Assembly: GCF_014839805.1 (NCBI RefSeq)
Contig: NC_051135.1
Location: 11,783,291 to 11,847,290, forward strand
From: Manduca sexta
Taxonomy: Eukaryota; Arthropoda; Insecta; Lepidoptera; Sphingidae
Reading direction: 5' to 3'
DNA: 64,000 bases
The notes below the pieces were generated by a model. The model did no database searches and was not told the DNA's origin. It saw only the letters and a list, made by a program, of their open reading frames with translations. Of this stretch, positions 1-18,795 are shown piece by piece (position 1 is the first letter of the stretch; each line of letters begins with the position of its first letter). A program made the translations under genes and the position numbers.

Positions 1-462
1 GTTACCACGGAGCATTGCAGTAGTATTCATAACATTAAAATACTGTGAAATTGTAAGCATGTAAAAATAAAACAACCTTTATTACCGTCAATAATTTAAT
101 CTTTTGCTTTATTAATAGTCAATAGACCGCAATAAATTTCTAGCTGTCGATAAGATGAGCAATTAACACCTACGGTTTACGATACAACACGTGTTACGAT
201 TAATCTCATATAGACATACGTAAATTGTCTGTACGTAAATTCAGTCTTTAATTAGGCTCCACGCCGCCGCACGTCCACAACGGCTTCCATCGAATCCCGA
301 CGTTGTAACTAATACAAACGAATTTTACACGACTAAAACTGCTATTTGTGCTTAAATTATAATAAAAACAAAAAGTTATCTATATTGGACTGCTTCGTTA
401 ATAATAAAGAACGGTTGATTTGAATTCAGCACGCTCTTGGCACATGTTCGTTTTGTACATTT
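1..462. other. AT-rich 3' flank of the kinase-like gene
   Basis: No coding signal is seen. On the minus strand this lies downstream of the kinase-like stop codon and probably includes its 3' untranslated region. Candidate AATAAA signals on that strand lie near 78-83 and 107-112. The actual transcript end cannot be seen from the sequence. Confidence 0.4.
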
Positions 463-3400
463 TCACGCTTCGGTGTCGGGCTTGAGAGCGAGCACGCCTT
501 GTGCGTAAAGGTCTCGGACCGCTTCCAGGAGACGCCTCTCAGCTCTGGGGTCCCCTAGAGCCACGTCAACACTGCCTGCGCACAGCAACAGCGCCCTCAG
601 CGCCGCTCGAGGCCAATCCGGTTTTAGGCCGCGTCGCACTACTGCTCCAGCGGCTTCGGCCCCCAATCTCGCACATTCGGCCTCCAACCGATCTCCGTAT
701 TCCTCAATAAATGTATCACCTACATTTCTTCTTAATTCAGGTGTTAGTGACGACAGCAGAAGTAGCGCTACATCGTCCATTGGTCTTCCGAGAGACACCA
801 TTTGCCAATCGAGGGCAATACATTCACTCTCTCCATCTATTTCCCGGAAAAGAAGATTGCCGCTCCAGAAATCAGCGTGGGCCAGGGGCGCTGGTTCAGC
901 TGGTCTCAGTAGAGTGCCAAGTAATGATGGTGCACGAGCACTCAGGGCTGATACAGCAGCGGCTTCTTCGGTACAGTCGGGACGACCGCGCAGAAAAGCT
1001 TCCAGTTGGGGAAGGCCTCGTCTCACCAGACGAAGATACCCTGCGGCTGCCCTTTCACAAGGGAACAGAAAGTCGAAACGTTGGTCTAGCGGCCCTTCTC
1101 TTTCACGAAGTGCAAGAGAGAGGGCGTGTAGCCGAGCTGCGGCATACAGCGCTGCTTTTGCACGATCAGCTGTTAAACCATCGGCGAAGTCCGCAGTCTC
1201 GTATCCGGCGGCTGTTACATCTTCGAGGACGAGTTCGCTGTCACCTCCTATTTCATCTGTAAAGAAATTAATTTTAATACTCTCGGATAATGCACATCTG
1301 TACAACATAATAATATATTTGTAATGTCTTATCTATATTTGTGTACTTCCTTATTAAAAAAAGAGATGTATGCCTATAGGATATTATTTAAGTACACAAT
1401 TTGCAATTCTATGAATGTAATCCAACGTCATATTTGTTTAGTTTGGCTTTATCAACTAACAATCGTGACCGTTTCCTTTGAGACGTTTTGATTTTCCGGC
1501 CATCACTGTTCATAATCTGCCATTTAAAACGAATTTTATTATTCTTATTAGAAACCGAGTTGTAAGTTATAGCACAGCACATACAAGTCACTACTGATTC
1601 ACGTCTCATAATCCATAGAAATTTATATAATTAATCAAGGCACGTCCTCGCCTTCTGATTAGCAATAGTCACGCGCCATTTGGCATTCAGTTTGCATTAA
1701 ATGCCATTTTAATGATCCCATTTAAGACATGAAAGTAAATGCTTGCTTTTATATTCTGGGGTCGTATGTACATGACCTGATTTCGGAACTGCGACAAAAG
1801 AATCTGGAAAACAGGTCATGTGACGAACCCGCAATAGAGGTGAAAAGTCAAGTGGCGCCGAGTTGGAGTAGTAGTTAATCATAATGGAATAAAAGTCGTT
1901 ATTCTTTGTCTTGTTTGAATGACGCTAATCTTCTTAATTAAAAAAGATGCGCGAATTTGCCGATATTGTTTTTATTACAAAAAATCGGTATCACATTGGC
2001 ATGACGGTTCAATTTCTCTTTGCTGTAGCACTTGTTAGTAATCAATTTTGAACAGTGAAATTTTTAATTGATTAGCTTTTTTTTTAAATTTATGCACCTT
2101 ATAAGATACTGCTTCCAAACCCCGAGTGGACGATATGCGAAGCGTAAATTTAAGTATTCCGTCATATTGTACATATCTGTATATAGAGGTTCTTAATTCT
2201 GCGTCAGTTATCGTAAAAGACCTTGGCGGGAAGACAAAAATAAATTTGAGTCAATGACTGGACATCCGCGACACGAACTGCATACAAACAACCGACTAGA
2301 CACATTGCCTAAGCACGGTTCGATCTCTTACAAATGAAAACTATGGGAATTTATACACTCAAACATGATTCAATAATGACCAGTCACATACTGTGTACAC
2401 TGTTATTTATTGATTCTTTGTGAATATTGATATGTTAATACTTTAGCTTAGTAATGAATAGCTTTATGTTTACTCTTGACATACCATCATGAATACATTA
2501 GGTTCGAAAAACTGGTATCTTCTTTTACAGTATTTATTTTATACTAAGTATGTACCTACTTACATTTTTATTACTCTGTACGATTTCGATAATACATAGA
2601 AATCAATTATATAAAAATAGATGTATAATCCCTACCTGGCAGTCTAGCTTTAACGCATCTTGGTATAGGCAGCCCACATCCAGGGCCTAAGGCATCTTCG
2701 GCCAGTTTGTTGAGGACCGGCGCCAGTTCCGTGTAGAACAGAATTTCTCTGGTATCAAACTGGGCTTCTGCCACAAAAAGCCTGCCAAATGGGTCTCTAG
2801 GCGGCAGTTTGACAACAAGTGGTAAGGCTCGGCGTTCACCGTTGCTCTCGTAGCGCACTGTTACTGCGAGGACCCTGCTTAGGGCCCCTGCGACCCCCGC
2901 ACGTGACTCCACGCGAACCTATTGGATTATATTTTATGTTTAGTAATTGAAGAATTTATAGTAACAGCATGTTCGCTGCGTAAACATTTGAATAGTCCAG
3001 TAGATGGATACCTATCTATAGTATATCCAAGTGTTGTCTATATTTAAATTGGGAAAACAATGTTTTTATTATATGAAAATTGTTTTGTATTTAGGGAATT
3101 AAGAAAAACATTTTCTTTGTAATATAAAATATATGGTTATTATATATCTATTACATTAATTGATGATTTGGAGTTGTAATATAAAAAAAACGCTATTTAC
3201 AAATCAATAAAAAAGTTAATAAAATCTAAGTTCACCTCAAAAAATCTATAGGTAAAGAATAAGTCGAAGCGCTATTTAAAATAGATAAATTTTCACGGTA
3301 TCAACGATCAGTGCTACTGAATAATACGTTACAGTTTCTAATTTCCTAATTATCTACTACAAGTGATTAAAGAAGTGAGTTTAATGATCACTTAGTATAA

Positions 3401-3669
3401 TAATAATGTATTGTTAAATATGGATATTAAGGCAGATATTACAATACCTCACTGGCGCCGACCACGCCCGCACCCGAAAGTAGTTCCCTAGCCCATTCTT
3501 CAGTGAGAGCGGCATCCGCGTCAGGCTCTGGGCCTGGTTCGCAGTCGGATTCCTCGCTGCCGCTGCTCGGCGCCTCCGACACCGCCGTACTATCCGGCCC
3601 ACCGGCCTGCATCATACGCACTATGTAATATGCGACGCAACTACTCCTGACGACTAATACGACGCCCAA
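463..3669 (-). CDS. CHK / ecdysteroid-kinase-like phosphotransferase
   Basis: Three exons, 3448-3669, 2636-2918 and 463-1256, join in phase to 432 residues. The family (EcKinase/DUF1679, aminoglycoside-phosphotransferase fold) phosphorylates small molecules such as ecdysteroids or choline-like substrates, probably in the cytosol. Visible features are the N-lobe lysine in PLVVKLPPRD, a catalytic-loop motif HADFWSGN near residue 295 (family form HGDxWxxN), and the metal-binding DWQ near residue 317, where many members have DFQ. Residues 25-60 are an acidic, Ser/Glu-rich low-complexity stretch. The start is the first ATG of the open frame; an internal Met pair near residue 19 could be used instead. 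The last exon is Ala/Leu/Arg-rich and GC-rich against AT-rich flanks. It is divergent from the ARL6IP4-like gene, 661 bp away. The substrate cannot be told from sequence. Confidence 0.85.
1257..2635 (-). other. Second intron of the kinase-like gene
   Basis: A 1.38-kb intron with a GTAGGG donor and a TTTACAG acceptor on the minus strand. No coding signal is seen. A 10-bp inverted repeat with arms 1770-1779 and 1812-1821 is present and may be chance. Confidence 0.6.
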
Positions 3670-4330
3670 CTAAGTGTACATTTCGTTCGCCGGTGATATC
3701 TAATTTATAAATTTATTTAACAAAGTATTTCTGCAGAGGGCGCACTGAAAGCAACTAGATGCCCCTGGGGCTGTCTCCGCCGCGGCGTGTCACGCATGCG
3801 TGGAATTGTCTCAATTATTCATCGGGTCTCCCTCGACTTGCTATTCGTCGTCGGATCACGAATTCAGCTATGCTATGTAGATAATTAGTATTCTATTGTA
3901 TGCAACTACATATAATAGTAATTTCTCGTGACATAAACTAATATTATAAGTAACAACATTTTTAATCACCTATTGCTTTCCATTCATGAATCATTCTAAA
4001 AACATAATATTATCATGTTTTACCACTTTGCCATCGGTAGCTACGCAAAATGAACTGAAGATGTAATAAATAAATTAAAATTACAGGTTGTTCACATATA
4101 TAGTTATAATATATATTAATTCTATAAAAAAAATCCTTCCAGTGAAAAGGAAATTCTGAGAGGAAAATACAGTTCTGAAGTTACTCATCATAATTGTCAA
4201 ACTCAAGTGACATATCGGGCAATTTTTCTATTGGTCTCTAATTCTATATTCTAGTAGTGCACAGCACGCAAGAAGCATTACTGAAACTAAAATAATCAAT
4301 GTCAAGTATTGCTGGATAAAATCTAACAAT
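3670..4330. promoter_or_regulatory. Divergent intergenic region, probable shared promoter
   Basis: This 661-bp interval separates the start codons of two oppositely oriented genes, so it must hold both transcription starts unless a 5' exon lies further away. A moderately GC-rich patch near 3750-3860 stands out from AT-rich surroundings. I see no unambiguous TATA or initiator element. Confidence 0.4.
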
Positions 4331-5755
4331 ATGGGGAAAGAAAAGGCGAAAAAACGACGGAAGTCGGAATCGGAAGACAGCTCCGGTTCGACAAGCTCAG
4401 ACTCGGAAAAAGAAAAAAAGAAATTGAAAAAACTAAAGAAAAAGCTTAAGAAGGAGCAAAAGAAGACTGAAAAGGTTTTGAAAAGGAGACTGAAAGAGGA
4501 AAAGAGACGGCTGAAGAGGAAACGCAAGGAAAAAATCGAAAACCGCAAGAGTGACAGTGGTAGCAGCAGTGGTAGTGGTAGTGGTAATGGGAGTGCCAGC
4601 GGCAGTGGCGAAGAGAACAGTGACAGAAATGAACAACAACCATCCACCGATATTCCTCTTGGTACGTAAATGAAAATATATTGTGATAATTGAATGAGAG
4701 ACAAAATAAAAATACAGTTATTCATAAGAAAAATTTCTTTCTACAGTTCAAATATTTATTTAATTGTCTCTCGTAATTTACAAGTTGTCGATAATGTCTA
4801 ATACACCTGATATTTCTATGAATATCGTAGTATATTATCAATTAATATTTTATCTTTGGGGGCTTACATTGAAAATAAATTAATTATTCAATAATCATTT
4901 TGGATTCTATCAAAGCTTGCTAGGTGGCGGTGCTTATAATTTAGCTAACATTTGCCTACAGTTACAGACTTATAAAACGAAACAGTAAAAACAAATAAAC
5001 TGTAATTTCAGAATTAATGGAAAAGTCTAAGGCAATGGCTCCAATGACCAAGGAAGAGTGGGAGAAAAGGCAGAGTGTTGTTAGAAGAGTGCTAGATGAG
5101 GAGACGGGCCGCCACAGGTTATCCTATCATTCTGAATGTTACGCACTCAGGTCATTCGCTTTTGGCAGCTTGAGAACTTACTAACATTGTTAAATAGCTG
5201 ATATTTGAGGAACATTTACAGGTCCTACTAGATTGTTTTGTAGGGCATACTAACATGTTTTTGTTTAATTTAGGCAAAGGGAACAGTGTTTTAATATAGA
5301 CAAATAAGTTAATTAATGGAACACTTCAAGAAATTTACTTCCTCATAAATAAAATAATGAGTTTTTTATGTAATGAAAGCATCATCGTATAATGATACTC
5401 ATAATATATGAACATAGGATACATATTGTGTATAATATACTACTAAAACATCCCCAAAGGTCTATGCATCATACATTATTAAAATTCCCTTATAACTGTT
5501 ACTAACCCCATAAGCACTGGCAATTCCTATATACATGGAGATTCTTTCATCTAAACTGTATCATTGAAATGCCACTGCTTAAAATAAGACAACATTGCTG
5601 TCTCTCAGTTGTGGCTTGTTTTCAGATTAATAAAGGGAGATGGTGAGGTTATCGAGGAAATTGTCTCCAGAGAGCGTCACAGGCAGATCAACAGGCAGGC
5701 GACACAAGCAGATGGAGCATTCTACCAGGGCGTAATGAACAAGAATGGTTCATAA
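4331..5755 (+). CDS. ARL6IP4: ARL6IP4 / SRp25-type nuclear speckle protein
   Basis: Exons 4331-4661, 5012-5117 and 5626-5755 join in phase to 188 residues. The N-terminal exon is a highly charged Lys/Arg/Glu tract with Ser-rich ends and a Ser-Gly run. The C-terminal two exons carry the conserved family core: [10 protein letters not shown], then [13 protein letters not shown] and [11 protein letters not shown]. Family members are small basic nuclear or nucleolar proteins linked to splicing and to binding of ARL6; a direct role here is inferred. The start ATG opens the basic tract, as in orthologues. A polyadenylation signal follows 109 bp after the stop. The gene is divergent from the kinase-like gene and convergent with the KDEL protein gene. 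Confidence 0.9.
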
Positions 5756-5863
5756 TTGTTTTGTTTTATTTCATGAGCTATTTTAGACAGCACCTAAAAA
5801 TCAAGTCACTAAGTTTTTGATTGTGCTTGTAAGTTCAAATATGACTATAGTCTAAAATTATTT

Positions 5864-5869
5864 AATAAA
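5864..5869 (+). terminator. AATAAA polyadenylation signal of the ARL6IP4-like gene
   Basis: A canonical AATAAA hexamer lies 109 bp after the stop codon, followed by a T/GT-rich stretch. This is the expected 3' end for a short convergent gene. Confidence 0.6.
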
Positions 5870-6225
5870 GGTAAGGTTATTGATTTTGTTGTTTTATTGT
5901 ATCTGTTACTTAACACATGTGGAATGGTATCTAAAGGTTTAACAAGCAAGCTTCCCTTTATTGAGCCTATTTCTGCCAGATATTCTGAAAGTTATTCCCA
6001 ATATTATTTTGATACTAAGCTATGACCTATGAGATGATGATTCATTAATCAATCAATCTCATTTTGAATTTAGAACATGTACTAAATTATCTCTTTCCTT
6101 TATTGTAATCTTTACTCTTAGAACCTACTTCAATTATAAACTAATAGAGTATTGACACTGATCGGAATACAGTAAAGTGCAACAAAACAAATATAAATAA
6201 ACAATAATTTATTTAATACATTATC

Positions 6226-9200
6226 CTACAATTCGTCTTTGGTTTTTAAAATGTCATCATCTTCTTCTTCTATTCTGGGTATTTTGACTGTATCTTCTAG
6301 ATGTTCGGTCACTAGGCTAATTAAGCTCTCTAATGGTTGTCCGCCATGTTCCATGCTTACAATCTTCTTCTGTTTGTAAAGAATTAATGTTGGCAAGCCA
6401 TTGATCTGCACAGGATGGTAAATAGAAATATTATTAGAAAACAGATTGTAAATAACAGCCAAAATCAATAAACGATCGTAATTACTTCCTTTGTGTCGCC
6501 AATTAAAATTGACCAATTAGAATTCAAAATATTTATTACGATTGATTTAATCTCAGGATAAAATTAATCAGAAAGTTAATATAATATTGGTGCATTTGTT
6601 TTCTGTAGCATTCTTATTTCAATAATGTATTTCGTTCTTAATTTCTGCGATTAAGTAGTAATTTTATTTCTCTAATAAAAAGTTAAGTTGCTAGAAAAGG
6701 TACCTAGTTTCATATCAATAATTTATTGTTGCATTAGCCAAACCATTTTATGATCGTGGTTGCATTTAACATAATATTATTTCAATATCTACCTTTTCCA
6801 TCTCGCAAATTGGTTTTGATTGAACGCAATCAACATCCGCAATCAAAACACGAGTCTCATTTTGAAATTTCTCGCCCAATTTCATCCACAATGGACTCAA
6901 TTGCATACAATGTGCACACCTGTAAAATAACTTTTGTTACTGCATTGTATTACGTTCGTATTAATTACATACTTATTATTCACCAATAAATTAAATTAAA
7001 TGTAGGTTGAAATATTTTTTACTATCAAATTGTATCCATACCGTTTGTATTTCTTATAAAAACAAATTTAGGCAACTTATCTACTACACATTTTTTTAAA
7101 ATAAACATGTGTAGTTAATGTTGAAAGTAGAAGGAAAGTTATTCATAGACGTTATTTATCTAAGGACAAAGCATTGCTGTGATAATAAGTCTGTTTCTCA
7201 GCTTTGTTTATCTGACAGCTCGATGTTTGTTCAGCTTTGTTTATCTGACAGCCAACTAGTTCAAGTTGTATCTCAATATGAGCCAATCACAACGGCCCAG
7301 TGTCTACGCACTGCGAAAGCTGCCATGCCGTCGACACTGAGTAATAGACTTATCTACTGTTGCAAGGATAGAGCTTAGATAAATAAAGTTCATGAATAAG
7401 GGGGATTGTTTATAATGTTAGCAAGTTTTCATAAAGTGTATTAACCAAGGTGCAAAGAAATTGATGAATACAAGCTCCTTCTCTAAGAATGTTTCGAATG
7501 TTTCCTCTGATATCCGAGCGACTGGTAACGCTTTCTTCTTCTTCATAAATTTATCCGGATCATGGTTCTCTGTGAGGAGCATCGTGTCTACGTATGCTTT
7601 AAGGTTCTCAAGACTATCACCTTCAGCGATACCCATCTGTAAAATAAATATTGATATAGGTATTTTTATGTGCAGTTACTGTACGCTACAACCGCATATA
7701 CACTCACAAACGCATAAAAACATTAGATTTAGCTCTTATCGTAACAAGAATTAATTTGTAATAATCAATCAGTTCCAAAAAAAAAAATTGATCCTTCGAG
7801 CCGGATTCTTTCATGAAATGTCTAGTGTCTAAGTGTGATCATGTTATTAATTAATAGAATCAAAGCAATACCAATAATATTTCGTAAGTATATCAAACTT
7901 TCTTAATATGCCTAATTTCACAGTATATAGGCAAGAAAATAAAAGGCTTAATAAGTTAGTGTTAAGCACGATCTTGGCGAAACACACCATTGCATCTCAT
8001 AGCTATCTCATTGCCTCCATAATTAAGCTCCAAAAATGTTTACTGCCATCTATACGAGCCTATAATCATCGTTAAAGCATTACTAACATGATATGATATT
8101 TATGTACGAACTTACAACTCTTCCATTAACAATCCACATGAGGTAAGGATATTGTTTGATGTCGAAATTCTTGCAAGTGATATCGCTGTCCATGCAGTTC
8201 ACCTTGCCGATCTGCAGGTAATCATTGTGCGCGTAATGCACCGCCAGTTGGGCCCATATCGGCGCCAGTTTCTGAATTACAAACGATGGGTAAAATAGGG
8301 ATAAAATATCTTAAAATACATTTAAAAAGTAAGAAATTCATACTTATTATTGAGTTAGTAAGTAAAATAGTTTTGAAAGTTTGTCTGTTTTAATTGTTTA
8401 GAAATAACTTAGATGAGAATCAAAATAGTCATCAAGCAACATATACAAGCCTAAACAAGTACCATTCTAATATGACTATTTGGCTTATGCGAATTTTAAG
8501 TCGACTAATTATATTTTTTGTACTTAAAGGATTAGTAAGTACTCTTTTTACCTGTGACGATTTGCACCACGGTGCGTAGAACATAACAAAATGCTGTCCC
8601 TTAGACAATGACTTCTCAATGTTTAGGTCGTTGAGGTATGCCATGCCGCTGTACACTTTAACTTCACTAGTTTGTTTGTCTTCTCTGCCCTGAAATTACA
8701 TTTTACAATCTATTTATATTATGTATGTTGGGCCATTTTGGATGTATTTATAAAATAAAGTGTCTGGTTTTTTTTTTCAACAATCAAAGATATATTTTTT
8801 TTTGTTCTAATACGATTTTATAGTAAGATTAGGGTATGCAGTTTTTTATGTCGATATTTTTTATCGCCGCTGCACGCCTTCTCTAAGACTAATTTTAATA
8901 AATTAGGGAATTATAAAATTGTGCTTATATTGTTATTAATACTCTTTATAATTATAATTCTCTTTCATGATTAGACTTTCATATTTTTTTCCACCAGGCA
9001 TTTCAAATGTGGGTAATATTAGACGAGATTAACAATAATATGTAAATGTCGACGGTCCCTACGTAAAGTATTGAATCTGCAAAATGTAATTTTGTAAATT
9101 ACTTTACGTAGGGACTGTCGATGTGTAAAATAAGTATGTATACTGGGATGGAATACACATGGAGAAAAGTTGTGCTAATAAAAGGTGTGAATGTGTGTGT

Positions 9201-11192
9201 AATATAATTATAATCCACCTACTTTAAATTCTTACCTCTGTTTTCATTGTGAATACTTCACTTAAAAACAGTGTCAGTGAAGGCAAATCTCTGGTCCCTT
9301 TATACTCCACTGGTGTGAATGTGTTCTTGTGGAAATACAGTAATGTTGGATATCCTGCAAACATGACAAATTCTTATGATTTAATTAAAAATAAAAAAAA
9401 TCACAATGCTTGATTTCCTTTTTTAAATGGGTCATATAATTTAATTATTTTATTTTTATTTAATGACACACCAGCAGCATATGCATTAATAAATTACAAA
9501 TAACATTATTATACAAAAACAATTCCGATGCACATGCCCATTAAAGGTATGTACAACATTCACACAGTACGAGTAACAATTATGATACAATTTTATAAGG
9601 CAGACACTAAAGAGAGTAATTTAAAAAAAAAAAAAACAAAATTAAAAATATGTAGCGGTGTAAAGGTTAACGCCACTATAAAGGAACAGATGGTTACGTT
9701 CCTCTATGGAAGGGGAAGATTCCCAGTCAGGCAGATGTTGCGCCTGACCGGCCGTAATAATAATGCTGTAGCTCCGCTACAAATACTATAAAATTAAGAG
9801 AAAAAAATTATGATAATGAAAATAGAATATTTCACAAACACTAAACAGAATCTTTAATAATTTTCCAAAAACATAATAATTTAATTATAATAGTTTATAA
9901 ATTACCTGTAATATCATTATCATGACACAACTTAGCATGCAATGTGCAATCAATCTGTGCTATGGCGAATTTAGAGTCTTTTGTGTTCACAAGCTCCGCC
10001 AACTCGGACCAGGTCGGGTGGAACTCTGTACAGTGGCGACACCTACAAGCAGTTTCATACCATCATTAGAAAGTGTATACAGGACCCAATAGCAACCGTT
10101 TCCACAGAAATATAGTATGTCCTTATAACCAAATACCAAACAATATTTCGTATTTCAAAGTGTTGGATGGTGTTTCTACTGTTTATTGGCGGTTGTATCG
10201 CTTACCGTCAGGCAAACGTCATGCTTGTCTCGACATTCACAGCAATCAAAAAACTATATAAGTATTTAGTAATACTAGTAATTAGTTTTAGTAATAAAAT
10301 TTACCATGAAATATATACTGTAGGTATTGTGTTTTGTTTTCTTCACTGAATGTGAATTAATTTAAGAAGCATGTCAATTTACAGTGTATACTTACCAACT
10401 GGCAAACTGTGTAAACTTTACAATTTCCAAGTGATATGTACATATTATATGAAATGTTTTTAAAGAAAAGATGAAAATGATGATACTCTAGAAAAAGATA
10501 AAGCAAGATGACATTCATCTAAATAAATCATTGATAAGACTACTCATAATCACTATATTGAAGTAAAGTTTGTGCAATTGTTTGTAGGAAGTATTGCTAG
10601 AACTAACAAAGGAATATAAAAACTATTTTACTTACAGAAAGGTACATTTTTTTTAAATACCACAGGACATTATTTTATATTAACTCAAAGAGCATTACAA
10701 CTATTGACCTAATTCAGAATAACTCTCATATAGATGAAACAAAAGCCAGTGTTAGAAAAAAAGACAAATTGTGTTCCATTTTCAAATTTCCTAAATGAAC
10801 TGGAAAAGTACAATGGCATCTTGGGAATACTATATTAAATTATTTTGGCATATTATAGCAAAGTGAACAGTGAAAATATCTCTAACAATGCCATACTAAT
10901 TACATATTACCCAGTACGCTGTAAGGTAAATGTGACTTGATAAAAGTCAAGGATGTCATTCAATTACGTTTATTTTTATAAGAATATACAGCAATATTGG
11001 TTCGTACTAATCAAATATGAAGTTTCGCGCGTGTTTCACTTACCAGGGAGCATAAAACATGATAAAATTTCCATCCATTTCCTCGATCTGATACTTAAAA
11101 TTACTGGGGTTGTATTCGTATACAAAATTGTCTTCGGGAGCCACAAAATAAAATAATAATAATAAATAAAAATTTATTGATCTTAGAATCAT
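6226..11192 (-). CDS. prtp: TXNDC5 / pretaporter-type ER thioredoxin-domain protein
   Basis: Eight exons (11044-11192, 9906-10042, 9236-9354, 8552-8689, 8116-8271, 7446-7636, 6793-6919, 6226-6405) join in phase to 398 residues. A hydrophobic signal peptide (about 1-18) and C-terminal KDEL place it in the ER lumen. Three thioredoxin folds follow with active sites CRHC (51-54), CKSS (177-180) and CAHC (298-301). Each has a cis-Pro segment: GYPT, QYPY and GLPT. This is the PDI-like family that forms or shuffles disulfides; the Drosophila member is an apoptotic-cell recognition ligand. In domains 1 and 3 the Trp codon before the first active-site Cys is split by an intron. Domain 2 lacks the second, resolving Cys. 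The 3' end is convergent with the ARL6IP4-like gene. Confidence 0.92.
7197..7375. repeat. Short direct repeat and degenerate repeat inside a prtp intron
   Basis: A 22-bp unit occurs twice (about 7197-7218 and 7229-7250), followed by about 110 bp of more GC-rich, transposon-like sequence. It lies within the intron between exons 6 and 7 of the KDEL protein gene. The family was not identified. Confidence 0.4.
9050..9120. repeat. 21-bp inverted repeat (hairpin) in a prtp intron
   Basis: Arms 9050-9070 and 9100-9120 are complementary with a single mismatch, around a 29-nt loop. It could be a tiny MITE remnant or a hairpin in the intronic RNA. Confidence 0.7.
10140..10260 (+). repeat. Dispersed repeat fragment, copy 1
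   Basis: This stretch closely resembles 27725-27915 and, on the opposite strand, 48000-48200. All three share a block reading 'ggtgtttctactgtttat' or a near variant, then a GTATCGCTTACC-type block and an A-rich tail. It lies in the first intron of the KDEL protein gene. The family name is unknown; the A-rich end suggests a retroelement. Confidence 0.6.
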
Positions 11193-12988
11193 TTTGGTTT
11201 CTTTGATTATTCTAACTTCACTTTTTTGATATTAACTATTCAAGTTTTCTTATTTTAATTACATGCACTTATTTTTATATTTCACACTTATAACTCCTCT
11301 GTTACGTTATCAATAATATAACCTGAACATAATCAAATACTTGATCGAAGTGAAATGAAGACATTTCAAAATCCCATTATTAACATTCTCATTTAGGGTG
11401 CTTCCACACAGTAGATACAAAGAGTGATTGTGTGTCACAATATGAATATCCCGATATTTTTTTACATTTGCTACATTGTGTTGCAATTTTTTACAGGTTG
11501 CTTGACAAGTATTATTATATAGTAATTATTTGTATTTTTATATACTCCCTGCCATCATGAAGATCAAAATGATGAAAATACCTACTGATAAACAAATTGT
11601 GTTATTACAAATTATGTGGATGCACCTTTATCTTATATTGTCAAATAAAAATTGTCAGGTAAAAAAATTATTAACGATTTATATTTTAAATAATTTAAAA
11701 ATAATAATATGGGATCACAATATTATTTAAAATATGGATTACTTTAAAATATATTTTTTTTAAAGTATGTAACTCAATATTTTTGCTTGCCTGTATTGTT
11801 TTGTATACATCATCTATGCTACTAAACCATAGCTGATATATTTACGTCAAAAATATCCATTCTCATTCATTCCTTGTGGAATTCCGTTCGGATACATTTC
11901 AGGCTATGCTAAAAAATGATAAATCTAAAAGAATAAAAAATATATCTTAGCTTTTTTGTTGCTTCAGAGCTTTCTGCATAAAATGGTTTATAATTAAATG
12001 CGTTAAATTTATATTACTAGGAAATATTTACAAATAAAATAAAATAGAGAACAGCCGCGAACATCACTACAGCGTAGCTTTTACGAACATACAAAAGAAT
12101 GTGGTAATTCTTCAAAATGGTCGCTTTGTATGGTTTGCCAACTTGCATGTCTGTGTTTCAGAGTTCTTTGTTTTCGTAATTCATTTGATATTAAAACGTT
12201 TATACAAAAGTTCTTTCAATTTCGGCGTTTTAAGTTTCGGGTGTAAAAGTCAATAACGAAAATATCAGCTTGTGGTGTGCGAGAAAGATGTCATCGGTAA
12301 TGTGAGAGCTCTCGGACAGAATTTTTATTTTACGAGATTATGACGTTTGTGATTCTAATACGGATTTGCCGAAAGTGAAAAAGTGTCTGGTAATTAGTTA
12401 CAATAATTATTAGTGCGTTTGAAGGGAACGTGATTAGTGGTATACAAGAAACAAAGCTGACTCTAATTTTGGCATTCCACAGGTCTATGTCATGATTGAT
12501 TCGTGATGAACATTCCTTTAGCTCGTTATGTACTTTGCCTACAAACGCATGGGATATCATTTCTGTACACGAATCTTTTTGAACACCAAAGATAATTTGT
12601 CCAGTGCTATGTGTTGAAGTGTAATCCAATAAGTATCCAAACTGCATTACAATTTACAACTATACAGTGGAACACTTTGCTCGAGTTTCCCTAACTTATG
12701 TCATCCTGGTAAACAATGACGAGAAGACGAACAAATATCGAGTTGTAAACATTCGAATTTTTTGTTTCAGTGCTATAGAAACACATGTTACACATTGTGA
12801 TGAACGGACAATGTTGACATACATTTGACCAGTGGACATAGAAGCGAGACTTATCGGCAAAAGAGGCTATTACCTGCAGGGGCACTAGTGTAAATGCTAA
12901 GGAGGACAACGCACAGCGGTATGTGTGGCAGGAGGGATGTGCTCATGTGATGGGCGGGGTGGGGTGAGAAGCGAGGCGCACGGGCGCC
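11193..12988. promoter_or_regulatory. Divergent region between prtp and warts
   Basis: About 1.8 kb between two divergent start codons. It must contain the 5' ends of both genes; the 12.0-12.9 kb part probably holds warts 5' untranslated sequence. An in-frame TGA at 12965-12967 lies 24 bp before the warts ATG. No coding exon can be supported. Confidence 0.4.

Positions 12989-18795
<5,807 letters not shown>

Noticed and set aside
4228..4725. A 165-codon Leu/Ser/Phe-rich frame on the minus strand.
   Set aside because: It is the antisense of the Lys/Glu-rich ARL6IP4 first exon.
7418..7445. Thioredoxin domain 3 reading APWLIHFM, suggesting loss of the CxxC.
   Set aside because: This is intron read-through. 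Splicing at 7446 to the exon ending at 6919 restores APWCAHC in phase.
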